Source: Cercis canadensis (lineage: Eukaryota > Streptophyta > Magnoliopsida > Fabales > Fabaceae). Taken from it: a DNA stretch of 64,000 nucleotides. Position 1 is the stretch's first letter. Every line of letters starts with the position of its first letter. The translations under genes were made by a program, and so were the position numbers. The notes under the pieces were generated by a model. That model worked only from the letters and a program-made list of their open reading frames with translations, was not told the DNA's origin and did no database searches. Positions 38,480-50,590 of the stretch are shown here, one piece after another. The stretch covers positions 1,346,522 through 1,410,521 of the forward strand of contig QAOA01000112.1 in NCBI GenBank assembly GCA_003255065.1, read 5' to 3'.

Positions 38480-38815
38480 TTCATTATTATTCAATTTTAA
38501 TTTTAAAAAGTATCAACATTTTAAAGTTGATACTCTTGTTTTGGTAATCCCTCCCTGATTTATTTCTTATTCTTGTCAAAGTTTTTCATTATTTCTTCCA
38601 TGATTATTCAATTTCAATTTAAAAATATTATTAGTATTTTTAGAAGAGTTGTTAAAGTCTGGTATCTCCTTGATTTATTTCCTTTTTCTTCTCCAAGGTT
38701 TACATTAATTTGTTCATGACTATTCAATTTTAAATTTTAAAAAGTGATTAATATTTTTTTGGTAATTCTTCCTGCTTTATTTCCTTTGCTTCTTTAAGTT
38801 CTTACATTATACGCC
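38480..38815. repeat. three-copy degenerate tandem repeat, about 115-bp period
   Basis: The motif attcaatttyaa recurs near 38489, 38604 and 38720, and the motif tggtaat/tatcc..ctgatttatttc recurs near 38541, 38657 and 38758. Three diverged units of about 115 bp result. They are AT-rich with no coding frame. Confidence 0.65.
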
Positions 38816-38852
38816 TAAAATTAAATGATGCTCTTTAATTCAATATATATAT

Positions 38853-39079
38853 GAGTAAAATATTTTTTTTTGTTTTTAAATTATTTTTTAAATGTTATTT
38901 TAGTTATTAATTTATTTTTTGTACTATTTTAATCTTTAAATAATCACATTATTTGTTAAATTAGTATCCGTAGTACAAAAAATAATCACTTAAATAATTA
39001 ATTTAATGAACATATTAATTATTTGAGAACTAAAATGACATTTAAAAAATAATTTAAGGACAAAAAAAGTATTTAACTC
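38853..39079. mobile_element. MITE with about 60-bp inverted repeats
   Basis: The 227-bp element begins gagtaaaatattttttttt and ends tatttaactc, with inverted arms. The left arm (…aaattattttttaaatgttattttag…) is complementary to the right arm (ctaaaatgacatttaaaaaataattt). An inner inverted pair (ttattttttgtact/agtacaaaaaataa) makes the whole unit hairpin-like. No clear target duplication is seen in the AT-rich flanks. Probably a Mutator- or hAT-derived MITE. Confidence 0.6.
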
Positions 39080-39501
39080 AAAAATTATTTTATATAGAGC
39101 AATGAATTATACTTCATTTTAAGGAATTCTCTTATTCTCTTATTATATAGAGCAATGTATTATTTGTTTGAAAAGATTCAAAACTCTTAGTATAGTATTA
39201 AATTTAAGAGGTCACCAAAAGAAAGTTTGATTTTGAAAGAATGTTACATTGCATAAAGTAATATTCCTCAATTAATCAAATACGCATCTAACGGGCTTAA
39301 CGAGATTCACATAATGATTTTTTTTTTTTTTGATATGCACATAACAAATTTTAAAATCATAAAATATATATATTTTAATACAGAACTATATATATGTGAG
39401 TTATTTTTAGGATCAACAACCAAAAATATGATATTGATTCTTAAAGGATAAGTCAAAAGGGTTAGCATATGTGATAAATGGATAAACATGACATTTTTTT
39501 T

Positions 39502-39506
<5 letters not shown>

Positions 39507-39538
<32 letters not shown>
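39507..39538. repeat. (AT)n microsatellite
   Basis: About 16 TA/AT dinucleotides in a perfect run upstream of the LBD36 leader. Confidence 0.85.
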
Positions 39539-39541
<3 letters not shown>

Positions 39542-39746
39542 CAGGAGCAACCCATGATATATCTAAATATCTAAGAATTCCTCAAGAGTCATGAGTAGTA
39601 TGTAATTTAATTAAGGGTTTTATTAATTAATATAAAAAAGTGGAATAAGTTGTAATAATTATGATGATAGTAATATAAATAGTTGACTAGGCCGGGCCGA
39701 ATTATTTCTTTGGTTTTATGAAGGCTGGCCCTGACGCTCTTGGCTT

Positions 39747-40670
39747 GTGGCAGCAGTGCTGAAGAAACTAGAAAAGTCCCTCTCTCCCTCTCCCTCTCCC
39801 TCTCCATTTCATTCCCTCTCTTCTCTTCTCTTGTCATTTATTCTCTGCATTCTCACGCCTTCAACCACTGATGCCTGTGGAAATATATTGCGCCGACACT
39901 CGCCTACGTTAACTGCAGTAAGCTCCCTCTCTTTTTCTTTCTATATTCAGTGTGGTTTAACGATTCGTTCTAAATTCTTACGAATTTCCATCATAAGCCA
40001 CAAATAGATCTCATCGCTTTAGTTTCTTTCTCCTTCGCAACCGTTCCACTTCCCTTTGCCTCTCTCAAACTTCAGGAGCAAGCTACGATGCCAAATCCAG
40101 ATCTCACCGGTGCAACTTGCTGCTATTTTCTCCTTTTTGTTTTCATTTTCAAATTGTTTTGTTTCTTTGAGATTTTTCGGTTTGAATGTTTTGATGTTCT
40201 GGTTCTTCTACTACCGTGGTGTTCTTTTTCATTTGAAATATCTCGTGTTTTCAGAATCCTATTGGGGGCTTTAGGTAATTCTTCTGCCGATTAGAAATGA
40301 TCGTCCTGACTCATCATTTCATGTCGGTTTATTTTCAGGAACGAAATTGACCTTGATTAAGAGACGCTTTTAATGACTTCCATTATTTTAATTATTACTC
40401 ATTGATTTTTTAATCTTCAATCAAGAATCGGTATATGAAGCTTCGTTGAATCATCTGTTCATTTATCAATGTGATTCCTCATTTCCATGCTCTATAATAC
40501 TATTATTAATTATTAATTGATTATTGCCATTGACTCTCTCTCTCTATCTCTATCGTTCGCTCGCTTTAAACCTATTGTTGAATTTGTTGTACTTTTTGCT
40601 CACGAAAGTAAAATAATGTATTTTGGTGTTTATTATTTTATTAGGAGTTGTCACTGTTGAGAGATCGGAA
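39747..40670 (+). promoter_or_regulatory. probable 5' leader of LBD36 with CT-rich tract and leader intron
   Basis: A (CTCCCT)n-rich tract at about 39780-39804 is followed by ordinary-complexity sequence. A good 3' splice site (tttattttattag) lies at about 40644, just upstream of the LBD36 ATG. This suggests a 5' UTR intron. Upstream ATG frames at 39747 (86 codons) and 40056 or 40088 could act as uORFs if transcribed. The leader extent is inferred. Confidence 0.4.
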
Positions 40671-41585
40671 ATGTCATCATCGAATTCTCCGTGCGCTGCG
40701 TGTAAGTGTCTGAGGAGGAAATGCACGCAAGAATGCGCGTTCGCACCGTACTTTCCACCGGACAATCCTCAGCGGTTTGCTTGCGTCCACAGGGTTTTCG
40801 GCGCAAGCAATGTTGCTAAGCTTCTCAACGAGCTCAACGCGGCGCAACGTGACGACGCTGTTAAGTCTTTGGCTTATGAAGCCGAGGCCCGCCTCCGGGA
40901 CCCGGTCTATGGTTGTGTGGGTCTCATCTCTATTCTTCAGCACAGGCTCAGGCAGATCCAAAGTGAGCTCAACAATGCCAAGAAAGAGCTAGCAACTTAT
41001 ATTGGACCCCAGGCCTTGCAGGCCGTCACTCCCATTTTACCACCTGCTGGAGTCATGCCACAACAGCACCCCGCTAACCCATATACCTCCGCCGTCTATC
41101 CTTACAACAGCATGCCACCGCCGACGCCTATGTCGGGTATTCCGACGCATAGTGGCCAATTGGTGATTCGTGACCCCCAGCAACAGCAGCAGCAGATCTT
41201 GGAAGCTCAGCAACTGGCTGCGGCTGTGGCGGCGAGAGAGCAGCAAGAGATGTTCCGGACTTACGAACAACAGCAGCAGCAGCAGCAAGACTTTCTGAGG
41301 TTTAATGGTGGATTCGATGTGGGTGGTAGTGGGTTTAATCAGATGTCTACAGCTCCCGCTCCCGCTGATATGTCGCCATCATTGGCTCTGGGCACCTTTG
41401 ACAACCCCTACCACATTCAAACGCAGCAGGCAGAACAACATCACCCTCACCCCCATCAGCTTCAGGCACAGCTAATGCTAACACCGCAGCAACCTCAAGC
41501 TCAGCAACAAACGCAGCAGTCACAGCAACCACACCAGCAACAGTCAGAAAGCGAGGAGGGCAGGAGTGTGGGTCCTTCTTGTTGA
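40671..41585 (+). CDS. LBD36: LOB-domain transcription factor, LBD36/ASL1 type
   Basis: Class I LOB-domain (AS2-like) nuclear DNA-binding protein of 304 aa, single coding exon, start MSSSNSPCAACKCL. The DNA-binding Cys block C-x2-C-x6-C-x3-C is CAACKCLRRKCTQEC (residues 8-22). The GAS block includes FAPYFPPDNPQRFACVHRVF and GASNVAKLLNEL. The coiled-coil segment VGLISILQHRLRQIQSEL (about residues 83-100) has the leucine-zipper-like spacing used for dimerisation. The C-terminal half is rich in Gln, Pro and Ala with several CAG/CAA runs (residues about 185-225 and 255-295), typical of the LBD36/ASL1 and AS2-like subgroup. Arabidopsis ASL1 affects petal and leaf patterning with AS2 partners (family knowledge). 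It stands next to bL25 and MAPKKK5, as in Arabidopsis by my recollection. Confidence 0.95.
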   Translation: MSSSNSPCAACKCLRRKCTQECAFAPYFPPDNPQRFACVHRVFGASNVAKLLNELNAAQRDDAVKSLAYEAEARLRDPVYGCVGLISILQHRLRQIQSELNNAKKELATYIGPQALQAVTPILPPAGVMPQQHPANPYTSAVYPYNSMPPPTPMSGIPTHSGQLVIRDPQQQQQQILEAQQLAAAVAAREQQEMFRTYEQQQQQQQDFLRFNGGFDVGGSGFNQMSTAPAPADMSPSLALGTFDNPYHIQTQQAEQHHPHPHQLQAQLMLTPQQPQAQQQTQQSQQPHQQQSESEEGRSVGPSC

Positions 41586-41679
41586 TTCCAATTTTGCAGC
41601 TCTTGCGCCTTCCTGCTTTTTTGTCTAACAATTTTCAAACACGGTACGTTGTCTATCTCCCTTCGTTTTAGTTTTACTC

Positions 41680-41716
41680 TCTTTTTTTTTTTTTTTTTTT
41701 TNTTTTTTTTTTTTTC
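41680..41716. repeat. poly-T tract with single N at 41702
   Basis: The T run is interrupted by an N in the LBD36 3' region, so its length is unreliable. It is a contig join at a homopolymer. Confidence 0.7.
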
Positions 41717-42935
41717 TTTGCATCTATGGTTGTTGATGTAGCCTGTTCATGTGGGTTATCCTAATGCTTGATGACCTGCATTTATGAACGATTTCGATGC
41801 TTTTGTGTATGGCTTTTTATGCACTATTTTTATTTTATATTTTTCATAACTGGGGCAATCTAGTTTGGTGGCAGCAGAAAGCTGATGTCAGGCTTCATGG
41901 CATAAAGAAAGGGGTAGGTTGGGGGATCTTTTCACAATGAGGGATGTCCCGTTCATCAATTCTGAGCAGTAAATGGCGACTTAGGATTTGCTTGCATATT
42001 CTCGGTATTCCATTTTCAGTAAATGTCATGCTAAGTAACAAAAGAAAGTATATTATAGGGAGACAAAAACAAGTAAACTGGGACAAAAATGTGTTTGCTG
42101 TAGGAGTTTCATTGGAATTCGGCTATGTATATCATTCAAGACCTTGGCCTGTCCAATCAGTTTCTTCTGTTTTTTTGTTTTTGTTTTTTTTGGGTCTAAA
42201 GATAAGATTGGCCTCACTTTGATTGTTCTTGTCTACCTAATGAAAGTGAATATAGCTTTGTATCTTCTCAAAGAGAATACAAGGAAACCGACATGTCAGC
42301 CACAAAAGATAGTAGAAAAAAGGAAGATATATCTAATTGTGGGTTTAATGTGTTTTCTCATCTTGTGTAGCATCCATAAATCGTAAAAAATAGTGTCCTT
42401 TTCTGCGTCAATGAGAAGTTCCATAGAAAAATTGATACACTTCTATCTTGATTTGTCCTGAATGTTAACTGTCTCAAATATATATGCTGTGTCTCATTCA
42501 AACATTAAGGCTTGACCTCTGGCAAGATGGTTGTTATTTTTCAGATGCATTAGCATAAGATAAGAATAAGATCAAATATTGCATGAAAAGTTTAGTTACT
42601 TCATTCAGATATTTAATGTGAAACTATGTTATATCGGAAAAGAGAAAAAAGTAAAACCATATATTAGAGAATAAAATATTCTTTATGTATCATCGACTTA
42701 AAAGAAATATATATCTACACTTGCATGCTTGACATTATTTCATCAATATGCGTATAGTTAGACTTACACTTTTTCAGTGGTGGAACTCTCACTTCTTATA
42801 TATATTGAATTTGCAGATATGCTGTGATATTTACGTAGTAGTAGTATACATCTTCTAATACCTTTGCTCCGTCGTTTATTGCAGTTCTTGCCGTTGGATA
42901 CAAATGGATAGAGAGACACCAAAAGAGATAAAGAA

Positions 42936-42939
<4 letters not shown>

Positions 42940-42981
<42 letters not shown>

Positions 42982-43006
42982 GGGNGAGAGAGAGGGGGGG
43001 GGGGGG
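42940..43006. repeat. (GA)n/poly-G tract with single N at 42985
   Basis: A GA-dinucleotide run passes into a G run on both sides of the N. The repeated GA-then-G order suggests the same locus is represented twice at a contig join. Confidence 0.75.
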
Positions 43007-43959
43007 AAGCATATATGTGATATTCATTCTTGGATTATTTTTGGGGTTAATTTCGAAGGAGACTGAATGTGGATACATTTTATAAAGTAGGATCTTCTTT
43101 GACCTTTCAGAAAGAATAGTTTCTTTGGAGTAGCAACTATCCTTCATGACCTTTCTTTTTTCTGAAAACAAAACTGTAAAGTATAAGTCAGGATATGCTT
43201 GATGTCTCCCTAGTTTTATTCTCTGTGAAATCTCTTAACTATAACCATTATCATTTGGCAGGAAATAGTTGATGATATTGATGATAGTTATAGTGGGATA
43301 ATACGAAATTTGATGTTCATGCAGCTTTGTAGATTGATGTTTTTGATATGGTAAGACGTACAGCTGAAGTAACTTTTTGTTTGGTTGTTTCTCTTTTTGG
43401 GGTTTTTTACTACTCTTTATTTCCTTCATTCGTTGGAGCTTTTCGGTACACAACATAGTCAAATTTATTGCCCCAGTAGATCTATATACTGAAACACCAT
43501 TGACACATGAAAGAAATCAGCAGCCTTCTAATTTGGTTATTCACACTGTGATACGAAGCAGTTGAGGTGCATAAGCAATCATCTTGCCCTCTTGGGAATC
43601 TTTTTTGAATTGTTATATTTTCGTGGTTGTTGGTTCTAGAAAAAACTTTCTTATAACCTAAAGTCAAAAATGGCAAATAAACACTTAAAAGAAATAAGGC
43701 TTCATTTTATACTCAACATTTTGCCGTAAGATTTGTAAACAACCGACACACTAGAAAAAGTATTTCTAAACCAAAATTTCACGCTCGTTGACCGAGGATT
43801 ATATAAAAATATTTTTTCTCGCCAAGAAAAAAGATTGCATGAAGATGAAGTCGTCAAGTATAAAGCCCCTACTCCACAGTCAATATAAAATGCACCTTTA
43901 TTTCGTGTTTTGGAATCCATTATCGCCCAACCATGGGCTGCTCGTGGATTTACCAAACT

Positions 43960-43960
<1 letters not shown>

Positions 43961-44007
<47 letters not shown>
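43961..44007. repeat. 47-nt poly-T run
   Basis: An uninterrupted T homopolymer, either a poly-A tail of an unrecognised minus-strand retroposon or simple expansion. No target duplication was found. Confidence 0.8.
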
Positions 44008-44079
44008 CTTTTTTTGTACATTGTCAACCCATTTTTTGGTACATCAAACTGTCTTTTTTAAACATGCATGTGCTCCGCC

Positions 44080-44525
44080 TTAATATGTCATCAAGATGTG
44101 ATTAATGCTGTTATCGTTGTTATGTTCCTTGAGGTGATGAACAGTAAAACCTTTTATTAAGGTTGCGTTTCTAATATTTTCACCACCCATGATTATTAAT
44201 TAATTCCAAGTCAGGCTTTTCCTTCATGTGAAGGCAACAAAGGGAATTCCGGTGCCACCCCTAGAAGAGGGGACAAAAAGGAAAAATCATTCATTAACTA
44301 TNTTTAATATGTCATCAAGATGTGATTAATGCTGTTATCGTTGTTATGTTCCTTGAGGTGATGAACAGTAAAACCTTTTATTAAGGTTGCGTCTCTAATA
44401 TTTTCACCACCCATGATTATTAATTAATTCCAAGTCAGGCTTTTCCTTCATGTGAAGGCAACAAAGGGAATTCCGGTGCCACCCCTAGAAGAGGGGACAA
44501 AAAGGAAAAATCATTCATTAACTAT
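44080..44525. repeat. 222-bp direct copies around a single N at 44302
   Basis: Positions 44080-44301 and 44304-44525 match over ttaatatgtcatcaagatgt to tcattcattaactat. The only evident difference is gcgtttctaat against gcgtctctaat. Probably uncollapsed contig ends. Confidence 0.88.
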
Positions 44526-45368
44526 TATCAGGTAGATTTATATATTGATTGATTGATTCTCGAGTCAAAGAGAAATGTAAAGCGGATTGAATTAGACATA
44601 ATGCCAATTTCCATCATATCATATGACCCCACAAGGATCCACTAAATGAGATTGAGATTGGGCATCTTTCCCTCAGTTGATTGTTGTTAAAGGATCTTCA
44701 TCCACGGTGGCGTGGGTGAATGAGGTCCACTAAATACTATAAACGGTAACGTGAGGGAGTGTATTTCAGCTTCAGCTACTTCTTTCCCATTTGGCAATTT
44801 GTTATTTCAACCTTTTAGCAAAATTTAGTAGGTCCAAGAAATAAGGCCATAATTTGAAATTTAGAACTCGTATATTTGATTGAACCAGCTTGAGCTTCAA
44901 ATGAATGTCACATGGGAACATCTCTTTCAATCGAAGAAAGTACGAGAGCAAAGAGAATGTCAACTTAGATTTCTTTATTGGCCGAAAATTTTTCAACGGG
45001 AAATATGTCCCAAATCGCAGCCCATACAAAGAACGAGGAAATAGGCAGGGGAAGAGTAACTGCAATTTACTTGAAGGAAAAGAAAAACAAAAATTACAGG
45101 TACATAAGTAAACTCCGGGCAAAAGACAAGAAACATAAATATAATGCACAAACTAGTAAAGTAAAGAATTGAAACATAAAATATTCACCCCCTGCCCACA
45201 AAAAAAAAAAATGAAGAGATTTGGGGATTGGCCAACAAAAATCCGAAGCTCAAACAAGGAGAAAAAGGGATGAAGGGGCAGTATGGCACATTTCAAGACT
45301 TAAACTATCCCAATGTACTGTACTGACCTTAACAAAGGTTTTCCCACTTGTGTAGAATGCACCTTATC

Positions 45369-46385
45369 CTAATCTGAATCGGATGATAACTGAGGAGGGC
45401 TCAAATTTGCAACCATTTTAGACAACATCTCTTCCATTTCTTCCAATTCTTCCTTCCCAAAGCCCCAACTCCTAAGTAACTGCGCCCCAGGTGCTCCTCG
45501 CTCAATTCCAAACCGGTGTAGGTTCCGCAATCTACTCTCCAAAAGAGGTAAGACAGCACAGTTGGAACGCAATCTGGCTGCCATAGGGATGGAATGGATA
45601 TCAAGTGATCCCTTTGACGAAGAATCAGTGATTTGGGTGCCCATTAGTTCACCATGCTGGCCAACAAGGTCCCCGAAGATTGATGGAAACGGCAACGGTA
45701 TAGGAAGGGGACAAAGAGCAGCTGACAGATGGCAGAACATTGGCCTTATATCCGCATGCTTAAAAGCAGCATCTATCATATCCTTTACTTCAGAAACTGA
45801 AGCGCGATGACCTTCTATTGAAGCAAATCAGTGAGGAAGAGATGAGGGGGAGAAAGAAATACTGAGCGCATAATCTTGGCGAGCAACAAAATAACTAGAA
45901 AAACCAAAAAGACTAATAATTTTCTATAGCCTATACCTGTCCCAAGAGCTCCATGGACTGTCATGTATTCCACTGCCTGCATGTCTTCGGTGTCCTCTGC
46001 TATTTGGGGCGTCAATGACTGCAAATTCTCTAACAAAGATTGTTTATTCTGTCCACCTGAAATTCATAAATAAGATTAATTAAATATATTTCTTATCACC
46101 AGGCTTAACACAAACATTAGTCACATAACTACCCGTCAAAGCAGGTGCCGGCATAGCAACATCTAGAATTGACACCATATTCTGCCTTCCTTGCCCTGAT
46201 AACATTTGTATGACTCCATTTACATCCACAGCCCCAGAAACCGACGCATCTGTAGTAGGCCCAACCGGTGCCATTCGGAAAGGAAGACTAATGGAGTGTA
46301 GTGCAGCAGCATAAACTGCAGTTGAGTGGTAAGGCTTCTCATCTTTAATGTGGAGGAACTTGGAAGCTTTACCTATAAAATCACC

Positions 46386-46449
<64 letters not shown>

Positions 46450-49400
46450 TTAGACCTGAATGAAGATATCAAAAGAAGATTTTCAGTGAAATTGAACTAG
46501 AGTATTGAAATCTATAAATTTGTGCATCCGTCAACCAATGTAAATACATTTGGTATCAGGGAGGGAAAGTATTGGTATAATTAGCAGCATAAGAATAAAG
46601 TACAAAATTGGAGGTGATCAATGACAGCTCGCCATTCAATTGGTAAAGCATCACAGGAGTACAGTACATGATGCCTATTACGGTATTACCAAGTAAGGGT
46701 ACTGAGTTGTCTGAAATTTAAAAATAAAAAGAGTATATATCAGATGGTCTTACTTTTACACAAGAAGGGCAAACCAACTGGCACAATAAGTTTACAGTAG
46801 GAGGACAGTCTTGAAAATGATATAGAATCATGAAGATCTCCTGAGATCGTACGCTTCCTGCTCTCAAGACTCTTGTGTGAACCAGGACCTCGGACAGCAT
46901 ACAGTAACACAGGAGTGTTTGTATATTCATCTGCAATATTCTCCAAATAGTCAGCAGCGACAGCAGAGAAACCTCCTGAGTCGTCAACAATGAATTGAAT
47001 ACCCTGCCAAAATTGTCAAAAATTATTAAAAGATTGCTTCAGGCACATCAATCCAACATGAATTGCTTCTCAAAACCTAATAGACAAAGGACATGGCTCT
47101 GAATCAAAATTCTATATATGCAAGACAGCTTGCAAATATTAATATTTTCAACCATCAATATGAAAAATCTAAGGACGAAGTTTATAAAGATGAACTAGAA
47201 ATGCACACGTCTAATAATTGTTTGACACTGAAAGTTCTTGATGGGGATATGGTTCTGAAAGATCACCATAGTTTTGAATATCAAGAATATAATGCTTATG
47301 CTTACAGACGATATTCTAGAATTAAAGAAATTATGAGCTTAATATAGAAAACATGCCTTCAACTGGTACGACAGACAAGGAAAATCACTGATTCTGCAAG
47401 ATCTTATTGATCTTGTACTGAATAAAGTTAATATAACTGCTCCCATTATTGCTTAACTACAAGGATAAAAATTGAAAGACACATGAGAAGCTTCTCCTCA
47501 GCCCAACAACAGGATCAAAAATGTGAAAACACTTCAAGTAATGGGCTATACCTGTATGTGGTCACACTCTTCAATAAAAAAACGAAGTCTGTCACAAATT
47601 TCTTCCCCATGCGAAGGCCAAGAAAAGGCATCCCTTCCAATTCCATAATTGTCAAATTTCTCGACATCCATCCACACTCCACTTAGTTCATATAGACTCT
47701 GGGGGTGATAGTGTACTTTTGAATAGTCTGTCCAAAACTGTACACTATTTTCTAGACATTCAATCATTTCCCTATCCTGATGCTCCCTTTGAGAACCATT
47801 ATTGCTACCACTGACCTCATTTGCCGTATTCAACTTTTGCTCTTCTTCATATAGACTTTGCAAGAACAAATTTTTTTTGTGAGGTTTAGAGGACTGAGTG
47901 GAAACCTTACCAGTCCTGCACATTGATCAGTGGGCATTTAACTCATTTGAACTTAATTCAGCAAAGTATCATGATAAATACAAAAGTTGCAAAATAAGTA
48001 TAAAAGCATCATGCCAAAATATTTACACAAAAATACAATATTGAAAAAACCTCTCAAAAGACCAAAATTAATTGTAACCAGCCTTAAACTGTAGCAACTA
48101 GCATGTAATACTACAAGCTCTTACCAGGTCATAACATCCAATGGTGTGGGCGCAACCTCGTTATGCAATGTACCGCGTGAACTCAGAGATCCAAGGGATC
48201 CTGCAAAAATTAAAAGAAACTATGACTAGATTATAAAAGAGAGTGGAAAGGAATGCTTTTGACAAATGCTATCATAATGGGATCAAAAGAAGCACCAATG
48301 AGAACAGAGCAAATGGAACTAGCATGCATGTTGGTGGAGGTCAAAACTAACATCCACAAAAGAAACACCACAGATGCAAAATACTATTCTTTCTTCTGCT
48401 ACTAAGGGCAGAAAACCAAGCATGTGAAATAGAACCAACAAATATGTAGAAATCACATTGATAGTGTAATGAGATTTAGCCATCAACTTAATGGACAATG
48501 ATGTCAACAAATAGATCTTATAGTCAGGGCTAACAGAGACGGCACTGATATGTTTCTTTAACACTTAAAAAGAAGACATAAATTAAATACCTCTCAAGTT
48601 TATTGAAACTAGGCGAGGAGTATATGTAAGAATGCCCTGCATATATTTCAGAAACAATGATGTAAGCATAAGGAAAGCAAGTTAAAAAAAATAAAATAAG
48701 TCATTTAATCTGCTGATGGACCATCTAATCTACTTGGATCCACCAGAACTATAGAAGGCCAAATATATCATCTCATTATTTCTTCTATCAACATACTTAC
48801 AGTTATATACAAATCATACTTTGACTAAAGTTAGACACACTTCTAGGGAATAAAAATCATATATAAAACTGCATCAAATCTATTAACTACAGAAAGTTGC
48901 ACCTGTTGTGTCTCACCAGTACGGTATAGCACATCCATGTTAAGATCCTGATTCTTGAAAACTGGATCACCATCAGGGTCATCCGCCAAGCCAAGCAACT
49001 CATCCTTTAAGATTGAACACATAAATGATATATTCATCATCAAACACCCTCAAAGAACTTAACTAAACATTACCAAAAAAGGAACTTCAATTGTGACAAA
49101 AGGAAAGAGGACCTAGATCAATATGTTGGTGGAAAATCTTTCAGTCAAACAGCCTAGAGAGTAGGGGGAAAAATTTATATGAAAAGAAAAGTGAAACAAC
49201 AGGTCCAATCTAGCAATAGAGCCATAAATCAAAGATCAAGCTATGGTACAAAATAAGTGACGAGGTAGGCTAGAGTGAAATGCTTGTCTGAATGTAAATT
49301 TTCTCTAAATTGTCAACATGCCATTGCCTTCATAATGTACTGCAAGAAGCTATCGTGCATAAAACCTTATAACAGCCAAATCAACTACTACAGCATCAAA

Positions 49401-50220
49401 CCAAGGCCAATCTCCAATTCGTGACAACAACACCGAAGCTGAAAACCATACCAACCGAACAAATACGCAACAATTTAAGCACCATCATGCGTGAACCATT
49501 ACCACACATGTACCTAGCAAACACTCTGCCAATAAATATCAGAGTCGAAATCGTTCACATCTGATTAAAGCCAAGCTTAAGATTCAGGCCTATGCAAACT
49601 AGTCGAATGAAGACAAAATCAGAAGAAACTTATCTCCAACCGAGATATTTTCAAAGAGAATCCCTAAGACCAATAAAAGAGAAGCCGAAACCACGAATTT
49701 AATCCTTAAATATTACCAAATCAAACTCAACCACGAAAAAACCCTATAACATGCAATCAACCGTAACAACACCAAACAACAACCATTCATCAACTAATAC
49801 TCGTCGCAATAACCGAATTCCCAGGATTCCTCATCTAACAAACAACCTCTCAATCTCCAATTCATAACCACCGTCTCCGAGGACGGGAAGACGTGGAATC
49901 CAGAGCTCCCTCTCTGCGGGAGCAACCGAATAGCCCTTTTCCCCAACAAAGAGTATCAAACAAGTGAATCTAATCGATTTTGACATCTTATTGAAAACAA
50001 CACACATAACAACTGAAATCAAGACCTGCAGAAGAAGGAATTCTGAGAAAGGCTTAAAAAGAAGATAAAACACTTTCATAAAAGGGGAAAAGAATGTGAC
50101 GAAGAAGTTAGAAGATAAATGAATAGGCATGAGTATCAGTATTCAAACCTGGAAGTTCCAGAAGTGAGAGCCAATAAAGTTGGCAAAATCACCGACTTGG
50201 ATGGTAACAATTTCTTTCAT
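45369..50220 (-). CDS. DML1: Misato/DML1 family protein
   Basis: Tubulin-like protein of the Misato/DML1 family, linked in other eukaryotes to mitochondrial distribution and morphology and to tubulin chaperoning. Nine exons: 50149-50220, 48903-49004, 48591-48636, 48125-48200, 47552-47915, 46754-47003, 46133-46372, 45937-46056, 45369-45814 (1716 nt, 571 aa). All junctions are GT-AG and in phase. The N-terminus MKEIVTIQVGDFANFIGSHF carries the tubulin-like first strand and the family's shared entry motif. Further landmarks are RLVSINLRGSLGSL, GRDAFSWPSHGEEICDRLR, IQFIVDDSGGFSAVAADYLE, SRLSSYCKLIVPVGLPF and a C-terminal helix rich in Glu (GKEELEEMEEML). Exons 1 and 2 are separated by about 1.1 kb. 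An extreme homopolymer precedes the exon-7 acceptor. The HHO gene next door matches the Arabidopsis order as I recall it. Confidence 0.94.
46390..46445. repeat. 56-nt homopolymer just before a DML1 splice acceptor
   Basis: A run of about 56 A on the plus strand is a poly-U tract on the DML1 transcript, ending about 17 nt before the acceptor at 46373. It lengthens the natural polypyrimidine tract far beyond the usual size. Its length in the assembly may be inexact. Confidence 0.8.
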
Positions 50221-50530
50221 ACTTTCCTGTCATAGAACAGCATGATCGAATAATTAACTGAAAACTTCAAAAACAGAAATACATTGATTCCAACAATCAG
50301 CACGGACGAAGTGACTTGCCTTGCGCTTTTTCTTTTTTTCAAAAAAAAAAAAATTTGCTACAGACTTGGCTTAAGGTAAAGTAGAGCTGCTGCTACCTCC
50401 CTCCCAGCTTTTGGCGGCAAAGGTATAAATTTTACCGACGCCGTCGCTGCCTGAGTCACAAAACTAGTTCTTTCTCGGGGAATATAGGGAACAGATGGCC
50501 CACCAAACCATAGAGATAATAACTCAGTTC

Positions 50531-50590
50531 ATGGGCTCGACCCAAACGGAAAGCAACATTCAAGCCCAAGAAAAAGCCCATATACAAAAG
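50531..50590. promoter_or_regulatory. GCCCA/TGGGC motif cluster upstream of DML1
   Basis: Motifs atgggctcg, caagcccaag and aagcccata lie within 60 bp, about 310-370 bp upstream of the DML1 start codon. These are site II-like TCP-binding elements, common upstream of plant housekeeping genes with mitochondrial roles. Function is inferred. Confidence 0.45.

Larger units (their letters stand above)
34344..39700. other. 5-kb gene-free intergenic region
   Basis: No supportable gene lies between the divergent bL25 and LBD36 genes. It holds a (TAG)n microsatellite (about 36093-36123), a 300-bp contig duplication around the N at 36886, GA/GC-rich simple repeats near 38.06-38.14 kb, a 115-bp tandem repeat, a MITE, and an (AT)n run at 39507-39538. 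The open frame near 37.9 kb is low-complexity in its C-terminal half and is not supported. Confidence 0.6.
41586..45368. other. intergenic region between convergent LBD36 and DML1 genes
   Basis: No gene recognised. It contains single-N joins at 41702 (poly-T), 42985 (GA/G tract) and 44302 (222-bp duplication), a 47-T run at 43961-44007, and the 3' UTRs of both neighbours at its ends. Confidence 0.55.

Noticed and set aside
39747..40007. 86-codon frame starting MAAVLKK upstream of LBD36
   Set aside because: Rich in Ser-Pro from a CTCCCT repeat and lacking any domain. At most a leader uORF, not an independent gene.
46620..46680. tRNA-like words (agctcgcc, ttggtaaagc) in a DML1 intron
   Set aside because: Stems do not pair and no T arm is present.
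47093..47347. 84-codon ATG frame on the plus strand inside a DML1 intron
   Set aside because: It lies antisense in an AT-rich intron, has no recognisable domain, and such lengths arise by chance. No promoter or splice context supports it.
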